Part shown: positions 61,849-64,000 of the stretch, piece after piece | Layout of the letters: the number at the start of each line of letters is the position of its first letter | Position numbering within the stretch: the stretch's first letter is position 1 | Origin: Bacteroidales bacterium | GTDB taxonomy: Bacteria > Bacteroidota > Bacteroidia > Bacteroidales > Muribaculaceae | Direction of reading: 5' to 3' | Assembly (NCBI GenBank): GCA_015061005.1 | Contig: SUXJ01000005.1 | Coordinates: 92,279-156,278, forward strand | DNA length: 64,000 nt | Program-made: the position numbers and the translations under genes | The notes under the pieces: model-generated | What the model saw: the letters and a program-made list of their open reading frames with translations, nothing else | Database searches by the model: none | Told to the model about the DNA's origin: nothing

Positions 61849-62945
61849 TCGGCTGCGGCAAGTTTAGCGGCGTTTTCAGCGATGGTGAGTTTGTCGATGA
61901 CTTCTTGAATGTCTCCGCCGAGAAACGCCGGGAGATTGTAGATTGTGAGGTTTATTCGGTGGTCAGTGATGCGCCCTTGCGGGAAGTTGTATGTGCGGAT
62001 TTTAGCAGAGCGGTCGCCGGTGCTGACGAGTGATTTACGTCGTGAGGCAATGTCGTCAACGTATTTCTGGTGTTCGCGGTCGTAGATGAAGGTGCGCAGT
62101 CGGCTCAGTGCGCGTTCTTTGTTTTTGGGTTGGTCGCGCGTTTCGGTGCATTCAATGAGAATTTCTTCAACGGTTCCGGTGATCGGGTTTTTCCAATTGT
62201 AGCGCAGTCGGACGCCGGATTCAACTTTGTTGACGTTTTGTCCCCCTGCCCCACCGGAGCGGAAAGTGTCCCATTTGATTTCTCCTTCGTTGATTTCCAC
62301 GTCGAATTCTTCGGCTTCGGGGAGCACTGCGACAGTGGCGGCAGAGGTGTGGACTCTACCTTGGGTTTCGGTGGCAGGCACGCGCTGTACGCGATGTACG
62401 CCTGATTCATATTTCAGCGTGCCATATACGTCGGTACCGCTCACGGCAAACACAATTTCTTTGAAACCGCCGGCAGTGCCTTCGCTTACGGAGGTAACGG
62501 CGAGGTCCCAGCCTTTGGTTTCGCAGTATTTTGCATACATTTTGAATAAGTCGCCTGCAAATAGAGCGGCTTCGTCCCCGCCGGTGCCACCGCGGATTTC
62601 CACGATGGCATTTTTAGAGTCTTCCGGGTCGGCGGGGATAAGCATTATTTTGATTTCCTCTTCGAGGGTGGGTATTGCTGAAGTTGCTTCATCGATTTGC
62701 TCACGCGCCAGAGCGCGAATGTCTTCATCGCGTTCCGTTTCAAGCAGAACTTTAGCTTCCGCAAGGTTACCGAGCAGGGTGCGATAGCGTCGCATGGCTT
62801 GAGTGAGCTTTTCAAGGTCTTTATATTCCTTGGTAAGCGCAACGTATCGCTTCATGTCGGCTATTACAGCGGGGTCGGTGATGAGGGTTGAAACTTCTTC
62901 GAAGCGTTCATCCACGCCATCGAGTCTTTTAAGGAGATCGTTCAT
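61845..62945 (-). CDS. prfA: Peptide chain release factor 1
   Basis: A 366-residue class-I release factor that reads UAA/UAG. The GGQ motif is in RSGGAGGQNVNKVESGVRLR; the N-terminal coiled coil and the codon-recognition region around VHTSAATVAVLPEAE and RVQRVPATETQGRVHT are typical of RF1 (PxT anticodon-like motif PAT). Full length. Located between recA and the TatD-like gene on the minus strand. Confidence 0.95.
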   Translation of the reverse strand: MNDLLKRLDGVDERFEEVSTLITDPAVIADMKRYVALTKEYKDLEKLTQAMRRYRTLLGNLAEAKVLLETERDEDIRALAREQIDEATSAIPTLEEEIKIMLIPADPEDSKNAIVEIRGGTGGDEAALFAGDLFKMYAKYCETKGWDLAVTSVSEGTAGGFKEIVFAVSGTDVYGTLKYESGVHRVQRVPATETQGRVHTSAATVAVLPEAEEFDVEINEGEIKWDTFRSGGAGGQNVNKVESGVRLRYNWKNPITGTVEEILIECTETRDQPKNKERALSRLRTFIYDREHQKYVDDIASRRKSLVSTGDRSAKIRTYNFPQGRITDHRINLTIYNLPAFLGGDIQEVIDKLTIAENAAKLAAAE

Positions 62946-62965
62946 TTGGGTGGGCGGGTCAGTTG

Positions 62966-64000
62966 TTATGCGTCTTCTTCGATAGAGAATTCTTCGTCGG
63001 AATCGGCATTGTTTTCCGGTTCGCCGGGTTCATCGGCAGAAATCGGGCGTTTGAATTTGATGGTGCGAGTGGCGCGTTTTTTGTCGGGATTTTCGCGGAG
63101 CGCTTCGAGGATTTTTTCTTCGAGTTCGTCGGCGAGTTCGGGGTTGTCGGCAATTACGCGTTTGGCAGCATCTCGGCCTTGTGCGAGTTTGGATCCGTCA
63201 TAGCTGAACCATGAGCCTGATTTGAGTATGATGTCGAAGTCGCAAGCCAAGTCGAGGATTTCGCCTGAGCGCGAGATTCCTTCGCCGAACATGATGTCGA
63301 ATTCAGCGCGTTTGAACGGGGGCGCAACTTTGTTTTTCACCACTTTTACAACTGCTACGCGTCCGATAGGTTCGTCGCCGTTTTTGATAGTGGTAGAGGG
63401 GCGTATTTCGAGGCGTACGCTGGAGTAGAATTTCAGCGCATTGCCACCGGTGGTTGTTTCAGCCGGGCCGAACATTTGACCGATTTTGGCACGCAGCTGG
63501 TTGATGAATATGCAGCAGGTTTTTGTTCTCGAAATCGTTCCGGTAAGTTTTCTGAGTGCTTGGCTCATGAGTCGCGCTTGTAGGCCGACGTTTCGGTCGC
63601 CCATTTCGCCGTCGATTTCGCTTTTCGGCGTCAGAGCGGCCACAGAGTCAATTACGAGTACGTCGATAGCTGCGGAGCGGATGAGTTGCTCAGCGATTTC
63701 AAGGGCTTGTTCGCCGTTGTCGGGCTGAGAGATGTAGAGCGAGTCGATGTCTACTCCGAGGTTTCGAGCATAGTAAGGGTCAAAAGCGTGCTCGGCGTCA
63801 ATGATTGCAGCGATGCCTCCGGCTTTTTGGGCTTGGGCAATAGCGTGAATTGCAAGGGTTGTCTTGCCGGACGATTCCGGGCCGTAGATTTCGATCACGC
63901 GGCCTCTGGGATATCCGCCTACTCCGAGGGCTTGGTTAAGCGCAATGGAGCCTGTGGGAATCACGTCAACTTTCTCAACCACTTCGTCGCCCATCTTCAT
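62966..64000 (-). CDS. recA: Recombinase RecA (5' end cut by the window edge)
   Basis: RecA forms filaments on single-stranded DNA for strand exchange and SOS. The 344 residues visible include [17 protein letters not shown] (Walker A), [15 protein letters not shown] (Walker B), [18 protein letters not shown] (L1/L2 region) and the acidic C-terminal tail ([18 protein letters not shown]). The first visible Met is the internal KMGDEVVEK Met, not the real start; family N-termini add about 40 residues, which lie beyond 64000. The prfA start is 20 bp downstream. Confidence 0.95.
   Translation of the reverse strand: MKMGDEVVEKVDVIPTGSIALNQALGVGGYPRGRVIEIYGPESSGKTTLAIHAIAQAQKAGGIAAIIDAEHAFDPYYARNLGVDIDSLYISQPDNGEQALEIAEQLIRSAAIDVLVIDSVAALTPKSEIDGEMGDRNVGLQARLMSQALRKLTGTISRTKTCCIFINQLRAKIGQMFGPAETTTGGNALKFYSSVRLEIRPSTTIKNGDEPIGRVAVVKVVKNKVAPPFKRAEFDIMFGEGISRSGEILDLACDFDIILKSGSWFSYDGSKLAQGRDAAKRVIADNPELADELEEKILEALRENPDKKRATRTIKFKRPISADEPGEPENNADSDEEFSIEEDA

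Noticed and set aside
63998-64000. ATG at the right edge as recA start
   Set aside because: It encodes the internal Met before [12 protein letters not shown]; the family N-terminus lies outside the window, so recA is partial.
1-64000. Insertion sequences, integrons, rRNA operons and CRISPR arrays
   Set aside because: I looked for transposase-like proteins, terminal inverted repeats around genes, conserved rRNA segments and spaced repeats on both strands and saw none.

Overview
This window is chromosomal DNA from a Bacteroidota bacterium, almost certainly order Bacteroidales and plausibly a gut Muribaculaceae-type organism (the family level is inference). The evidence is the repeated Bacteroidota -7 promoter element TAnnTTTG just upstream of starts, families largely confined to the phylum (DUF4919, DUF4831, DUF4296, DUF5689/DUF6359 lipoproteins, a BACON-like lipoprotein, a membrane TPR/HTH regulator), a TPP-riboswitch/TonB/PnuT thiamine uptake operon, and a carboxynorspermidine decarboxylase. 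About 60 protein genes, one tRNA-Met and one riboswitch are present; gene density is high and many neighbours overlap by 4-20 bp.

Layout. 1-0.46 kb: edge of an AAA ATPase gene with tandem repeats in front of its promoter. 0.46-5.3 kb: mutL, a lipid kinase, miaB and a DUF4919 protein in one overlapping operon. 5.2-9.7 kb (minus strand): a GT90 glycosyltransferase, ychF, an isolated phage-terminase-like gene and tpx. 9.9-13.4 kb: a small acidic protein, phoH, purC, ubiE/menG and a small unknown. 13.4-17.4 kb (minus): hpt, adk, two FdtA-like cupins and a DegT aminotransferase as one coupled operon, plus a Crp-like regulator and tRNA-Met. 17.6-24.7 kb: a TonB receptor with two DUF5689/DUF6359 surface lipoproteins, closed by a clear terminator. 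24.7-28.1 kb: folP, a DedA-type membrane protein, rpe, rpiB and a TRIC-type channel. 28.1-31.1 kb: an AT-rich patch with a small secreted protein, a membrane TPR/HTH regulator and two small lipoproteins. 31.2-35.6 kb (minus): a thioredoxin-like lipoprotein, DUF4268, a WYL regulator, murA and murB. 35.7-37.2 kb: a second AAA-DUF4143 ATPase behind a 4 x 23-bp repeat. 37.3-40.6 kb: the peroxide module oxyR-ahpC-ahpF. 40.8-46.2 kb: ileS, a DksA-like gene, lspA, a DUF4296 lipoprotein and a small protein. 46.2-46.57 kb: a gene-free block full of TGTTGAWAA 9-mers beside an AT-rich stretch, a candidate replication origin. 46.6-52.9 kb: nadA, deoC, a GYF/CD225 membrane protein, the thiamine uptake operon, a SanA-like protein and a 58-residue membrane protein. 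53.0-55.0 kb: an AbiE-type toxin-antitoxin cassette with an operator palindrome at its promoter. 55.1-64 kb: NAD(P)HX repair, a DUF4831 protein, then (minus) radC, a GT2, nspC, a sirtuin, a short TatD-like protein, prfA and recA (5' end outside the window).

Points most worth a second look: the two DUF4143-type ATPase genes, each with its own short tandem repeat directly in front of the promoter; the candidate origin at 46.2-46.57 kb; the orphan terminase; two intergenic 9-bp-period repeat arrays sharing one unit; mosaic tandem DUF6359 domains; the AbiE operator; MurA with Asp at the catalytic Cys position; MutL with a degenerate endonuclease motif; and frequent promoter-to-ATG spacings of 4-6 nt that imply leaderless mRNAs. 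Functions are assigned by motif and family recognition by eye; no searches were run.
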